56,373 bases of DNA from Longilinea sp035560795 (GTDB taxonomy: Bacteria; Chloroflexota; Anaerolineae; Anaerolineales; Anaerolineaceae), in the NCBI GenBank assembly GCA_035560795.1, contig DATMYV010000011.1, positions 1 to 56,373 on the forward strand, written 5' to 3'. The position numbers and the translations under genes are program-made. The notes beneath the pieces are model-generated. The model was not told where the DNA came from, made no database searches, and saw nothing but the letters and a program-made list of their open reading frames with translations. Below, one piece after another: positions 15,640 to 24,155 of this stretch. Each line of letters begins with the position of its first letter. Positions within the stretch are counted from its first letter, which is position 1.

Positions 15640-17997
15640 ATGGAAAAAAGCAAAATCCCGCAAAATATTGGCCCCGTAGGCGAGAGCAAACCGCGAATTG
15701 ACGCGCGCGAAAAGGTTACCGGCGCCGCGCTCTATGCGGACGATATCCAGTTTGGCCACCGCTTGTTGCACGCCCGCATCAAACGCAGCCCCTTCCCGCA
15801 CGCGCTGATCAAGAAGGTGGATGTTTCCAAAGCACTGGCTCTGCCCGGCGTTAAAGCAGTGGTAACTGGCGCGGATTTTCCCGGCTTTATCGGCCTGTAC
15901 CTGAAGGACCGCCACATCTTCTGCCGCGACCGCGTGCGCTATGTTGGCGACCCCGTGGCCGGCGTGGCGGCCGACTCGCCGGAGATTGCCGAGCAGGCTA
16001 TCCGCCTGATCGAGGTGGAATACGAGCCGCTCGAAGCGGTGTTCGACCCTGAATTTGGCGCCAGCCCCCAAGCTCCGCTGTTGCACCCCGACCTGGATAA
16101 ATATACCGTGGCCAGTTTCATCCTGCCGCGGTCGGGATCGAACGTTTCCAACCACTTCAAACTGCGTAAGGGAGATGTGACTGCGGCCTGGGGAAAGTGC
16201 AAAGCGGTCATCGAGCGCAAATACCGCATCCCTCACATCCAGCACGTGGCCATCGAACCGCATGTTGCCATCGCCAAAGTGGATCAAACCGGCGAGATTA
16301 CCCTGTGGGACAGCTCGCAATCGCCGTTTGCCCAACGGGACCTGATCGCCGAGACGCTGGGCGTCAGCCAGAGCAAAATGCGTGTGATCGCGCCGGTGGT
16401 GGGCGGTGGTTTTGGCGGCAAGGCTGGTGTGAGTATGGAATCTCTGGCGGTGGCGATCGCCACTAAAGCCAAAGGATACCCGGTCAAACTCCTGCTCACC
16501 CGCGAGGAAGAGTTTTATACCGCCTTTGTTCGCCAAGGACTGGTGGCCTACTTCAAAATGGGCTGCGACGGAAACGGGAAGCTGCTGGCCATGGAAAACA
16601 CCTATTACTGGGATGGCGGCGCTTACACCGAGTACGGCGTGAACATCACCCGCGCCGCTGGTTACAGCTGCACCGGTCCCTACGAAGTGCCCAACGTGCA
16701 TGCCGACAGCTATTGCGTTTACACCAACCACCCGGTCGGCGGACCGATGCGCGGATTTGGCATGCCCGAAATGCACGCCGGGCTGGAGCAGTGCATTGAC
16801 GAATTAGCCCGCGAGATCGGCATGGACGCGGTGGAATTCCGCCGCCGCAATTGCCTTCGTGCCGGCAGCAGCCTGCCCACCGGCGGTACCATTCACCCGA
16901 TCGGCCTGCTTGAGTGCCTGGAAAAATCGGCCGAGGCCGTCGAATGGGGCAAAAAGGCCCCGCCCAGCGCGCCCAACAAGCGCCGCGGCAAAGGCCTGGC
17001 ATTGATGTGGAAGGCCCCGGCCATGCCCGGCAATGCCGGTTCAAGCGCCTGGATCGAGCTGTCAGAAGACGGCATGTTGACGCTGGGCGTCGGCGCGCAG
17101 GATATTGGCCAGGGTGCATTCACAGTCATCGCGCAGATGGCCGCGGCAGCCTTTGGCGTACCTTACGAAAGCGTGCGCCTGGCCATGCCGGTCGATACGC
17201 GCTACAGTCCTTACGAATGGCAAACGGTAGCCAGTCGCATCACCTGGAGCACCGGCAACGCCATCGTCAACGCGGCCAAGGATGCCCGCAAGCAGGTACT
17301 GGAACTGGTGGCGATGGCATGGAAAGAAGAAATTCAGGACCTTGACATCGTCAACGGCAAGGTCATCTCCTACAAGAGCGAGCGCGAAATTCCGGTCAAG
17401 GATATCGCCATCAAAGGCCTGCCCAAGGAGGGTGGCAAAGGTTGGATGGGCGGTCCGATCATTGGGCGCGGCAATTTTATGCCAAGCGACGTCACCGGGC
17501 TTGACGCGGAAACCGGCCAGGGGGAGCACGCGGTGGTGCATTACACCACCGGGGCACAGGCCATCGAATTGGAAGTCGATCTGGACACCGGCCGCGTCGA
17601 GATTCTCAAAGGCGTGGCAGCCTTTGATGTGGGTAAGGCCATCAACCCGGATCTGGTGAGAGCCCAGATGGAAGGCGGCCTGGTGCAGGGCATCAGCTCG
17701 GCGCTGTTCGAACAACTCAAATTGAAAAACGGCGCCGTGCAAAATCCCAGTTTCGTCGATTACCGCATCGCCACCGCCACCGACATCCCCAAAGTGTTCC
17801 AATCCATCCTGGTCGAAGTGCCGCAGGATGACGGTCCGTGGGGCGCGCGCGGCATCGGCGAGCATTCCATGGTGGCAACGATTCCGGCGATAGCCAATGC
17901 CATCTACGATGCCATCGGGGTTCGCTTTGAAGGTCCGCCGTTTACCGCCGAAAAAATTTACCTGGCCATGCTGGATGCGGGTATTGTGAAAGGATAA
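15640..17997 (+). CDS. Xanthine dehydrogenase-family molybdopterin-binding subunit
   Basis: This 785-residue catalytic subunit hydroxylates a heterocycle or aldehyde at a Mo-pterin site. Key patches are GGGFGGKAG near residue 254, GPMRGFG near residue 367, GQDIGQGA near residue 487 and GARGIGE at 734-740, where Glu740 matches the catalytic glutamate of xanthine dehydrogenase. The loop typical of aerobic CO dehydrogenase (with its cysteine before Arg) is absent, so it is a general N-heterocycle or purine hydroxylase rather than CoxL. ATG 15640 follows AGAGG and is preferred over GTG 15604, which lies inside the palindrome. The carbamoyltransferase-like genes that follow point to a purine or ureide substrate (inference). 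Confidence 0.92.
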   Translation: MEKSKIPQNIGPVGESKPRIDAREKVTGAALYADDIQFGHRLLHARIKRSPFPHALIKKVDVSKALALPGVKAVVTGADFPGFIGLYLKDRHIFCRDRVRYVGDPVAGVAADSPEIAEQAIRLIEVEYEPLEAVFDPEFGASPQAPLLHPDLDKYTVASFILPRSGSNVSNHFKLRKGDVTAAWGKCKAVIERKYRIPHIQHVAIEPHVAIAKVDQTGEITLWDSSQSPFAQRDLIAETLGVSQSKMRVIAPVVGGGFGGKAGVSMESLAVAIATKAKGYPVKLLLTREEEFYTAFVRQGLVAYFKMGCDGNGKLLAMENTYYWDGGAYTEYGVNITRAAGYSCTGPYEVPNVHADSYCVYTNHPVGGPMRGFGMPEMHAGLEQCIDELAREIGMDAVEFRRRNCLRAGSSLPTGGTIHPIGLLECLEKSAEAVEWGKKAPPSAPNKRRGKGLALMWKAPAMPGNAGSSAWIELSEDGMLTLGVGAQDIGQGAFTVIAQMAAAAFGVPYESVRLAMPVDTRYSPYEWQTVASRITWSTGNAIVNAAKDARKQVLELVAMAWKEEIQDLDIVNGKVISYKSEREIPVKDIAIKGLPKEGGKGWMGGPIIGRGNFMPSDVTGLDAETGQGEHAVVHYTTGAQAIELEVDLDTGRVEILKGVAAFDVGKAINPDLVRAQMEGGLVQGISSALFEQLKLKNGAVQNPSFVDYRIATATDIPKVFQSILVEVPQDDGPWGARGIGEHSMVATIPAIANAIYDAIGVRFEGPPFTAEKIYLAMLDAGIVKG

Positions 17998-17999
17998 AG

Positions 18000-19559
18000 A
18001 TGACAGTCCGGGCACGGGTCAAACCAAGCGAATATCATGATTCCGTCAGCCTGATGCTGGCAGCCCGCGAACTCTCCGGGCTGGAGGGCGTGCAGGATGC
18101 TGCCGTGGTCATGGGGACGGAAGCCAATAAATCCATCCTGGCCAATTCCGGGTTGCTAACGGAGGAGTTAAAAACCGCGACCGCCAACGACCTGGTGCTG
18201 GTGGTGAATGCAGTGGATGATGCTACCGCCATGCGGGCATTGGATCAAGCCGATGCATTGCTGAGGAAGAAAGCCGCACCGGAAACGTCTGGCGAATTCA
18301 GACCTAAGACAATCCGCGGCGCCCTATCCATGCAGGCAGGGCTAAATCTGGCGGTCATTTCAGTAGCTGGCCGTTACGCGGCTGACGAAGCCTGGGAAGC
18401 CTTGCACCGCGGCCTGCATGTGCTGCTATTCAGCGATAACGTTTCGCTGGAAGATGAAATTGCCTTGAAACGGTACGCGAGCGATCACGGTTTGCTGCTG
18501 ATGGGCCCTGGCGCCGGGACCGCCATTCTCAACGGGGTTGCGCTGGGTTTTGCCAACGTCCTGCCGCGCGGGCCGGTGGGCATTGTCTCTGCGGCTGGCA
18601 CCGGCCTGCAGGAGGTCAGCACGCTGATCGCGCGGGCTGGGGTCGGTATTAGCCAGGGCATCGGTACGGGCGGACGCGACCTCAAGAAGGAGGTCGGCGG
18701 GATTATGATGCTGCTGGGTTTGCAGGCATTGCAGGAGGATCCAGACACCAGCGTGATCGTGTTGGTCAGCAAACCGCCCGCTGAAGAGGTGGCTCAAAAG
18801 ATCCTCACCCAGGCAGCAGCCAGTTCAAAACAAACTGTCGTTTGTTTTTTAGGAGGCGATCCGCGGTCGATGGCAAATATCCCCAATGTCATCCCGGCCC
18901 GCACCCTGCAGGAATGTGCTTTGCTGGCTGCGAATTTGATCCAACCTGCGCCGGGAGATATTCACGCGCTGCTTCAGGCGCAAAAGGCCAACCTGGCACA
19001 AAAAGCCCGCCAGCTCAAGGCCAAATTGAACCCCTCGCAGCGCTACTTGCGCGGGTTATTCTCCGGCGGGACATTGTGTTACGAAGCCCAGGTGATCTGG
19101 AAGGACATGCTGGCGGAGCCGGTCCATTCCAACGCACCGCTGCCCGGCGGATCAGCCCTTGCCGATTCAACCCGCAGCCTGGGTCATACCACCGTCGATC
19201 TCGGCGAGGAGGAATTCACGGTCGGACGCCCGCACCCGATGATCGACAATGACCTTCGCATCCGTCGCCTGCTGCAGGAAGCCCGCGACCCTGAAACCGC
19301 GGTCATTCAACTGGATGTGGTGCTTGGTTACGGCGCCCATCCTGATCCTGCCAGCGAACTGGCTCCAGCCATCCGTCAGGCGCGCGAACTGGCCGGTGCA
19401 GCCAGCCGTGAACTGCCTGTGGTAGTTTCCGTCACCGGGACGGAGGGTGATCCGCAAGGACTGCGCCGAACGATCTCTCAATTGGATGCGGCCGGCGCGA
19501 TTGTGTGCGACAGCAACGCCGCTGCTGCGCAGCTGACCGGCATGATCGTTTCGGCTTGA
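18000..19559 (+). CDS. fdrA: FdrA/AllF-like protein (oxamate carbamoyltransferase subunit family)
   Basis: This 519-residue protein belongs to the FdrA family, which has the architecture of ADP-forming succinyl-CoA synthetases: a small N-terminal domain, a Rossmann domain (GPVGIVSAAGTGLQE near residue 191) and a ligase-like domain (GTGGRDL near residue 220). In E. coli, FdrA (AllF) together with YlbE (AllG) and YlbF (AllH) has been assigned to oxamate carbamoyltransferase, which makes carbamoyl phosphate from oxalurate during allantoin use. Homologues of both partners are encoded at 19575 and 24139. It starts two bases after the molybdenum subunit stop. The substrate here may differ from oxalurate. 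No carbamate kinase is present in the window. Confidence 0.85.
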   Translation: MTVRARVKPSEYHDSVSLMLAARELSGLEGVQDAAVVMGTEANKSILANSGLLTEELKTATANDLVLVVNAVDDATAMRALDQADALLRKKAAPETSGEFRPKTIRGALSMQAGLNLAVISVAGRYAADEAWEALHRGLHVLLFSDNVSLEDEIALKRYASDHGLLLMGPGAGTAILNGVALGFANVLPRGPVGIVSAAGTGLQEVSTLIARAGVGISQGIGTGGRDLKKEVGGIMMLLGLQALQEDPDTSVIVLVSKPPAEEVAQKILTQAAASSKQTVVCFLGGDPRSMANIPNVIPARTLQECALLAANLIQPAPGDIHALLQAQKANLAQKARQLKAKLNPSQRYLRGLFSGGTLCYEAQVIWKDMLAEPVHSNAPLPGGSALADSTRSLGHTTVDLGEEEFTVGRPHPMIDNDLRIRRLLQEARDPETAVIQLDVVLGYGAHPDPASELAPAIRQARELAGAASRELPVVVSVTGTEGDPQGLRRTISQLDAAGAIVCDSNAAAAQLTGMIVSA

Positions 19560-19574
19560 TCAGGAAGGGAGTAC

Positions 19575-20972
19575 ATGGGCAAAGTCAACGATCTTTTCGG
19601 CAAGGAACTGAACGTCCTCAACGTCGGACTTGCCAGCATGGCTGGTTCGGTGAAAGATCAAAATGTGAAAATAATCGACCTGGACTGGCAGCCGCCCAGG
19701 GAGGGCGTGCCGCACCTGCGCCAGACGAAGGACGGCACGGATATGGATGCCGCCAACCAGGAAGTGGTCGGACGTATTCAGGGCGGCCAGGCTGTGCTGC
19801 GCGGCATGGGCATCGCCCGGGATGTCATTCCTGGCATGCACGACCGCATGCTTCTGCATGCTGGGCCGCCCATTACCTGGGAGCGCATGTGCGGTCCGCA
19901 GCGCGGGGCAGTGATGGGTGCATTGATCTACGAAGGTCTGGCCGCCGATGAAGTCGAAGCAGCCCGCCTGGCGGCTTCAGGCGGCATCGAGTTCTCTCCC
20001 TGCCACCACCACCATGCCGTCGGGCCAATGGCGGGCATCGTCTCTCCCTCCATGCCGGTGTTTATCATCGAAAACAAGGCGTTCGGCAACCAGGCGTATT
20101 GCACCCAAAACGAAGGCCTGGGCAAGGTGCTGCGCTACGGCGGCATGGGACCGGAAGTGACCGCGCGTTTGAAGTGGATGGAAACGGATCTTTACCCGGT
20201 ACTGGACCGGGTTTTGCAATCTCTCCCGAATGGAATCGACATCAAGAGTCTCATCGCGCAAGCTCTGCACATGGGCGACGAGTGCCACAACCGCAACCGG
20301 GCTGCCACCTCGCTGTTCCTGCGGGCGATTGGACCGGCGCTGGCGCGCACCAACCGCGACAATGAGACACTGGCCAGGGTCATTGAATTCATCGACCGCA
20401 ACGACCACTTCTTTCTCAACCTGAGCATGCCCACCGGCAAAGCCCTGCTCGAACCAGCCGAAGGCGTAGCTGGCAGCACCATTGTCACCACCATGGCACG
20501 CAATGGCACTGACTTTGGCATTCGATTGGCCTGCGCCCCTACGCGCTGGTTCACGGCCCCGGCAGGCGTGGTGAAGGGACTGTATTTTCCGCAGTACAGC
20601 GAGAAGGACGCCAACCCGGATATCGGCGACAGCACCATCACCGAAACGGCCGGGTACGGCGGCATGGCCATGGCGGCGGCGCCCGCCATTGTCCAGTTCG
20701 TCGGCGGGAGTCCGGATATGGCTGCCAAAACCACGCTTGAAATGTATGAGATTACGGCTGGCGAACAGAATAACTTTACCATTCCAATTTTGAATTTCCG
20801 CGGTACGCCGCTCGGGATCGACGTGCGAAAGGTCATGGAGACCGGCATTCTTCCGCAGATCAATACCGGTATTGCCCACAAGGATCCCGGTATCGGCATG
20901 GTGGGCGCCGGCATCCTACGCGCACCCGAGAAGTGTTTCCGCGATGCGTTTGAATATCTTATGACGGTGTAA
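19575..20972 (+). CDS. allG: DUF1116 family protein, YlbE/AllG-like
   Basis: This 465-residue cytoplasmic protein belongs to the DUF1116 (YlbE) family, with the family stretch ITWERMCGPQRGA near residue 97 and a His-rich motif SPCHHHHAVG near residue 140. In E. coli the family member is one of three subunits assigned to oxamate carbamoyltransferase. The gene directly follows its FdrA partner with a good ribosome-binding site (GGAAGGGAG). The large number of conserved Gly, His and Met positions suggests an active-site subunit, but I cannot name catalytic residues. Assignment is by family and by the co-occurrence of all three partners. Confidence 0.85.
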   Translation: MGKVNDLFGKELNVLNVGLASMAGSVKDQNVKIIDLDWQPPREGVPHLRQTKDGTDMDAANQEVVGRIQGGQAVLRGMGIARDVIPGMHDRMLLHAGPPITWERMCGPQRGAVMGALIYEGLAADEVEAARLAASGGIEFSPCHHHHAVGPMAGIVSPSMPVFIIENKAFGNQAYCTQNEGLGKVLRYGGMGPEVTARLKWMETDLYPVLDRVLQSLPNGIDIKSLIAQALHMGDECHNRNRAATSLFLRAIGPALARTNRDNETLARVIEFIDRNDHFFLNLSMPTGKALLEPAEGVAGSTIVTTMARNGTDFGIRLACAPTRWFTAPAGVVKGLYFPQYSEKDANPDIGDSTITETAGYGGMAMAAAPAIVQFVGGSPDMAAKTTLEMYEITAGEQNNFTIPILNFRGTPLGIDVRKVMETGILPQINTGIAHKDPGIGMVGAGILRAPEKCFRDAFEYLMTV

Positions 20973-21025
20973 GGCAATATTCCAATTCTGACTACCTGGT
21001 TGATGTGCTGAAAGGAGAAATTGTT

Positions 21026-21913
21026 ATGAAGTTCCTCGATTTGACCATTCCCCTGGGAATTGCCACGCCCCCCTGGCCAACCTACGAGCCGCTGCAAATC
21101 AAGTATTTCAAACGGTTGGCGCCGAATGGAGCCAACGGCCAGGTGATCACCCATTCCAACCATCTGGGCACGCATTTGGACGGCGAGATCCACTTCCATA
21201 CGCCCGGCAAGGACATCGCTTCACTCGAAATGGATTACCTGGTCCACGATGCCGCCGTTGTCGATCTGAGCGATGTGTGCGGCGATTATGATGTTTACAC
21301 CAGTAAAATGGTTGAAGAGCGCGTCGAGGTACGCGAGGGCGATATTCTTATCATCCATACTGGCTACCATCACTTTGGCTGGGATATGCCGACCGCCAAC
21401 GAAGTGCGCTACATGGTGATGCACCCGGGCCCTGACCGCGAGTTTGCCGAGTGGGCAAAACGGAAAAAACTGCGCTGGATTGGCGTTGACTGCGGCAGCG
21501 CTGACCATCCCATGAACACCATCATCCGGGATTGGATGCCGCGCCAGGCCAGGCAGGCCGATCGGGTTTTCAAAAAGAAATACGGCATGCCGCTGGCTGA
21601 ATTCTTCGACGACAGCAAGTACCAGCTCATGCACCTGGAGATGTTCCCATACGGCATCGTGCATGCCGAATGCATCGGCGGCGACCTCGACCTGATCGTT
21701 AACCGCCGCGTGCCGATCGGTTTCTTCCCCTGGCGTTTTGTCGACGGCGAATCCTGCATTGGGCGCTGCGTGGCAATTTTGGACGATCAGGATTATGACA
21801 GCCTGATGGCGAAAAAAGCCGGCATGCCAAAAACAAAATTCGGTGACGCAATCGAAACTGCACATGTTGAAAGCATCAACCAGATCAGCCTGGAAAATCT
21901 GAAGGAGGCGTAA
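21026..21913 (+). CDS. Cyclase-family metal-dependent hydrolase (kynurenine formamidase-like)
   Basis: This 295-residue protein is in the cyclase family (PF04199), whose members include kynurenine formamidase and isatin hydrolase and which hydrolyse amides or cyclic imides with a bound metal. The hallmark H-x-G-T-H-x-D is seen as HLGTHLD near residue 52. The start ATG 21026 follows AAGGAG; the upstream GTG 21005 is rejected. Between the carbamoyltransferase subunits and the thiolase-like gene, it could open a ring produced by the upstream molybdenum hydroxylase (inference). It is longer than typical bacterial KynB (about 210 residues), consistent with another subfamily. Confidence 0.85.
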   Translation: MKFLDLTIPLGIATPPWPTYEPLQIKYFKRLAPNGANGQVITHSNHLGTHLDGEIHFHTPGKDIASLEMDYLVHDAAVVDLSDVCGDYDVYTSKMVEERVEVREGDILIIHTGYHHFGWDMPTANEVRYMVMHPGPDREFAEWAKRKKLRWIGVDCGSADHPMNTIIRDWMPRQARQADRVFKKKYGMPLAEFFDDSKYQLMHLEMFPYGIVHAECIGGDLDLIVNRRVPIGFFPWRFVDGESCIGRCVAILDDQDYDSLMAKKAGMPKTKFGDAIETAHVESINQISLENLKEA

Positions 21914-21917
21914 CCTT

Positions 21918-22607
21918 ATGCCGCTCGATATGGAACTTGAAGCGGTCCTGCGACCGATACAATATCCCATGCCGCCATACCCACCCAAGGTGATCACCCT
22001 GGCTAACGGCAAGAAAATGGTGGTGCGCCAGGCGGTGCGCGAGGATGTGCCCGCGATCTTGAAATCGGTCCATCCCTGCCTGTTCATTGAACGCGATTAT
22101 TACGACATCGTCAGCGCGCGCCTGTACGGCGAATTACTAGCCTGGTTCCGCTACCGCGTAAAAAGCGAATTCTGCCTGATCGGGCAGGTGGACGGCTACC
22201 TGGTGGGCATTGTCAACAGCCGAATGGAAAACGAAAAGGTCGGCATGAGCTACCATACGCTGGCCATCGACCGCGGACTGCGCATCGGCTCGCACCTGTT
22301 TGCCGCCAAGATGGAATACCACCTGGAATACCTGAAACAGGATGAGGTGCTTATCGTGGCCGAAAGCCCGATCGGATTCCGGCGCTGGATGATCGAATAC
22401 CCGCTTGAAAAGACCACCATCCCGCACGAACTGGGCGGCGGCGATTCATACCGCCTGACGCGCGAGATCTACTTCAATGCCAAACCACGCCTGGTGGTCG
22501 GCGACCGTCCTGTACCGCCGGAATTGCTGGCCGAAGCCGAGGCGGAGATCAAGTTTGCCGATGACGATACCATCCGCGAGCGCATTTCCGGTCTGAAAGG
22601 CAGGTGA
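21918..22607 (+). CDS. GNAT-like N-acyltransferase
   Basis: This 229-residue protein has a GNAT-like core. The acetyl-CoA-binding motif A is suggested by RGLRIGSHLF near residue 115, and the preceding region holds the usual beta strands (ICLIGQVDGYLVGIV-type alternation). About 35 residues precede the core and about 35 charged residues follow it. The ATG lies four bases after the cyclase stop, with GGAGG inside the end of the cyclase gene, so translation is coupled. What it acylates is unknown. In a catabolic operon it could modify an intermediate or regulate an enzyme. Confidence in the fold is moderate. Confidence 0.6.
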   Translation: MPLDMELEAVLRPIQYPMPPYPPKVITLANGKKMVVRQAVREDVPAILKSVHPCLFIERDYYDIVSARLYGELLAWFRYRVKSEFCLIGQVDGYLVGIVNSRMENEKVGMSYHTLAIDRGLRIGSHLFAAKMEYHLEYLKQDEVLIVAESPIGFRRWMIEYPLEKTTIPHELGGGDSYRLTREIYFNAKPRLVVGDRPVPPELLAEAEAEIKFADDDTIRERISGLKGR

Positions 22608-22611
22608 AATC

Positions 22612-23802
22612 ATGAGAGACGTAGCAATCATTGGGGTCGGCATGATTCCCTTCGGGCGGCGTGACGAAGATAGCCTGATGGATATGTTGGCCTATGCCTC
22701 ATTGAAGGCTCTTGATGATGCCGGATTGGGCGACAAAAAGGTTAGCGCCGTATATGTCGGTAATATGGGCGCTGGCATCATCCAGCACCAGACCTCGATT
22801 GCCAGCGCACTGGTCGACCGGCTCAGCCTGCTGCCGGCTGCGGCGGATGTGATTGAGAATGGTCCGGCTTCAGGCGCATCGGCCATCAAAAACGGACTGC
22901 TGGCGGTCGCCTCCGGTTATTATGATACCGTTTTGGTGGTGGGCGGCGAAAAGATGCGCGAGATCACCGGCTGGCGGGCCACCGATTTTGTTGCAACCAT
23001 GACCCATCCCACGGTCGAATACCCCTACGGAATCACCCTGCCCGGCATGGGCGGCATGTTCACCCGGCTGTATATGGAAAAGTACGGCGTGACCCGTGAG
23101 CACCTGCTGGCCGTCACGTTGAAAAACCAGGAGATGGGCGCGTTGAACCCGTATGCCCACGTGGAGATGACGCTTGACCGCGAAGGCATCTATGATAGCC
23201 CGCATGCCGTGGTCAACAACCCGCTCGCCGCCGACCCACTGCACCTGTACGATCTATGCCCGGTGAGCGACGGTGCCGCAGCCGTGGTGCTGTGCCCGCT
23301 GGATATGGCAAAGAAACTGTCCAAAACGCCGGTGCTGATCGCCGGTTTTGGCCAGGCGACCGACACGCACACCTTGCAGGAGCGCGACGATCCGACCGAT
23401 CTGAAAGCCGTCACCCTGGCGGCTCAACAGGCCTTTGAGATGGCCAAACTCAAACCGGCCGATATCGATGTGGCTGAACTTCATGATGCCTTCACCATCC
23501 TGGAGATTGCTGAGAGCGAGCACGTCGGCTTCTTCAAAAAGGGCGAAGGCGGCAAGGCAGCCGCGGCGGGGAAGACCCGCCTGGGCGGGCAGATTCCCAT
23601 CAATGTTTCCGGCGGCCTCAAGGCGCGCGGCCATCCGGTTGGCGCGACAGGTGTGGCGCAGGTGGTGGATATCGTCTGGCAACTGCGGCATGAACTGCCG
23701 GAAAACCGCCAGGTGAAGAATGCCAAAACCGGATTTACCATCAATTTTGGCGGCTTCGGCAACAACATCGTCTCTTTTGTGCTGAAGAGGGTAGAGCCAT
23801 GA
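22612..23802 (+). CDS. Thiolase-like protein lacking the nucleophilic cysteine
   Basis: This 396-residue protein is a thiolase-superfamily member of the archaeal/SCP2 type that pairs with DUF35 proteins. At the place where thiolases have E-N-A-C-A-S-G, it reads ENGPASG (residues 82-88), so the acyl-accepting cysteine (about residue 85) is proline. The second cysteine, near the C-terminus, is also absent (FGGFGNN). HDAF (291-294) and the catalytic-type His341 in GHPVGATG remain. It therefore should not work as an ordinary acetyl-CoA acetyltransferase. Thiolase-like Ltp2 proteins that lack this cysteine act with DUF35 partners as retro-aldolases on CoA esters, a plausible model. The DUF35 gene overlaps its stop. 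Confidence 0.9.
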   Translation: MRDVAIIGVGMIPFGRRDEDSLMDMLAYASLKALDDAGLGDKKVSAVYVGNMGAGIIQHQTSIASALVDRLSLLPAAADVIENGPASGASAIKNGLLAVASGYYDTVLVVGGEKMREITGWRATDFVATMTHPTVEYPYGITLPGMGGMFTRLYMEKYGVTREHLLAVTLKNQEMGALNPYAHVEMTLDREGIYDSPHAVVNNPLAADPLHLYDLCPVSDGAAAVVLCPLDMAKKLSKTPVLIAGFGQATDTHTLQERDDPTDLKAVTLAAQQAFEMAKLKPADIDVAELHDAFTILEIAESEHVGFFKKGEGGKAAAAGKTRLGGQIPINVSGGLKARGHPVGATGVAQVVDIVWQLRHELPENRQVKNAKTGFTINFGGFGNNIVSFVLKRVEP

Positions 23803-24155
23803 AAAACGAGATTTCCATCACCGCCTACCAGTGCAAGAAATGCGGGCGCATCCATTATCCATTCCATAACCGCTGCCTGGATTGCCTGAACCGTGAGTTC
23901 GATGAAATCAAACCGCGGGGGAAGGCCAGACTGCTGACATACACGGTGATTTATAACCTGCCGTGGGGTTTTGACCAGCGCTTTTTGATCATCGGCGTGG
24001 CTGAGTTCGAAAACAAGATCAAAGCTATGGGCCAAATCAAAGCGGCTTCAGCCGACGGCTTGAAATTGGGCATGAAGATGCGTCCCAGTTGGGAACCGGT
24101 CAGGGTGCAGGCCGGAGAAGATGTTTTTGGTTTGAAATTTGAACCGATTGACTAA
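23799..24155 (+). CDS. DUF35 zinc-ribbon/OB-fold protein, partner of the thiolase-like protein
   Basis: This 118-residue protein has an N-terminal zinc ribbon (CKKC near residue 12 and CLDC near residue 27) followed by an OB fold, the DUF35 family pattern. Such proteins bind thiolases or thiolase-like enzymes and help hold the CoA substrate. Its ATG overlaps the stop of the thiolase-like gene (ATGA), which supports a fixed-ratio complex. No catalytic residues are expected in it. The next gene overlaps or follows closely after a strong hairpin. Confidence 0.9.
   Translation: MKNEISITAYQCKKCGRIHYPFHNRCLDCLNREFDEIKPRGKARLLTYTVIYNLPWGFDQRFLIIGVAEFENKIKAMGQIKAASADGLKLGMKMRPSWEPVRVQAGEDVFGLKFEPID

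Noticed and set aside
15541..16776. Long minus-strand open frame of 411 codons opposite the molybdenum subunit
   Set aside because: It is antisense to a well-supported enzyme with intact motifs, has no ribosome-binding site or family features, and reflects the GC-rich third codon positions.
20192..21199. Minus-strand open frame of 335 codons opposite the DUF1116 and cyclase genes
   Set aside because: Antisense to two genes with clear family motifs; composition is that of a shadow frame.
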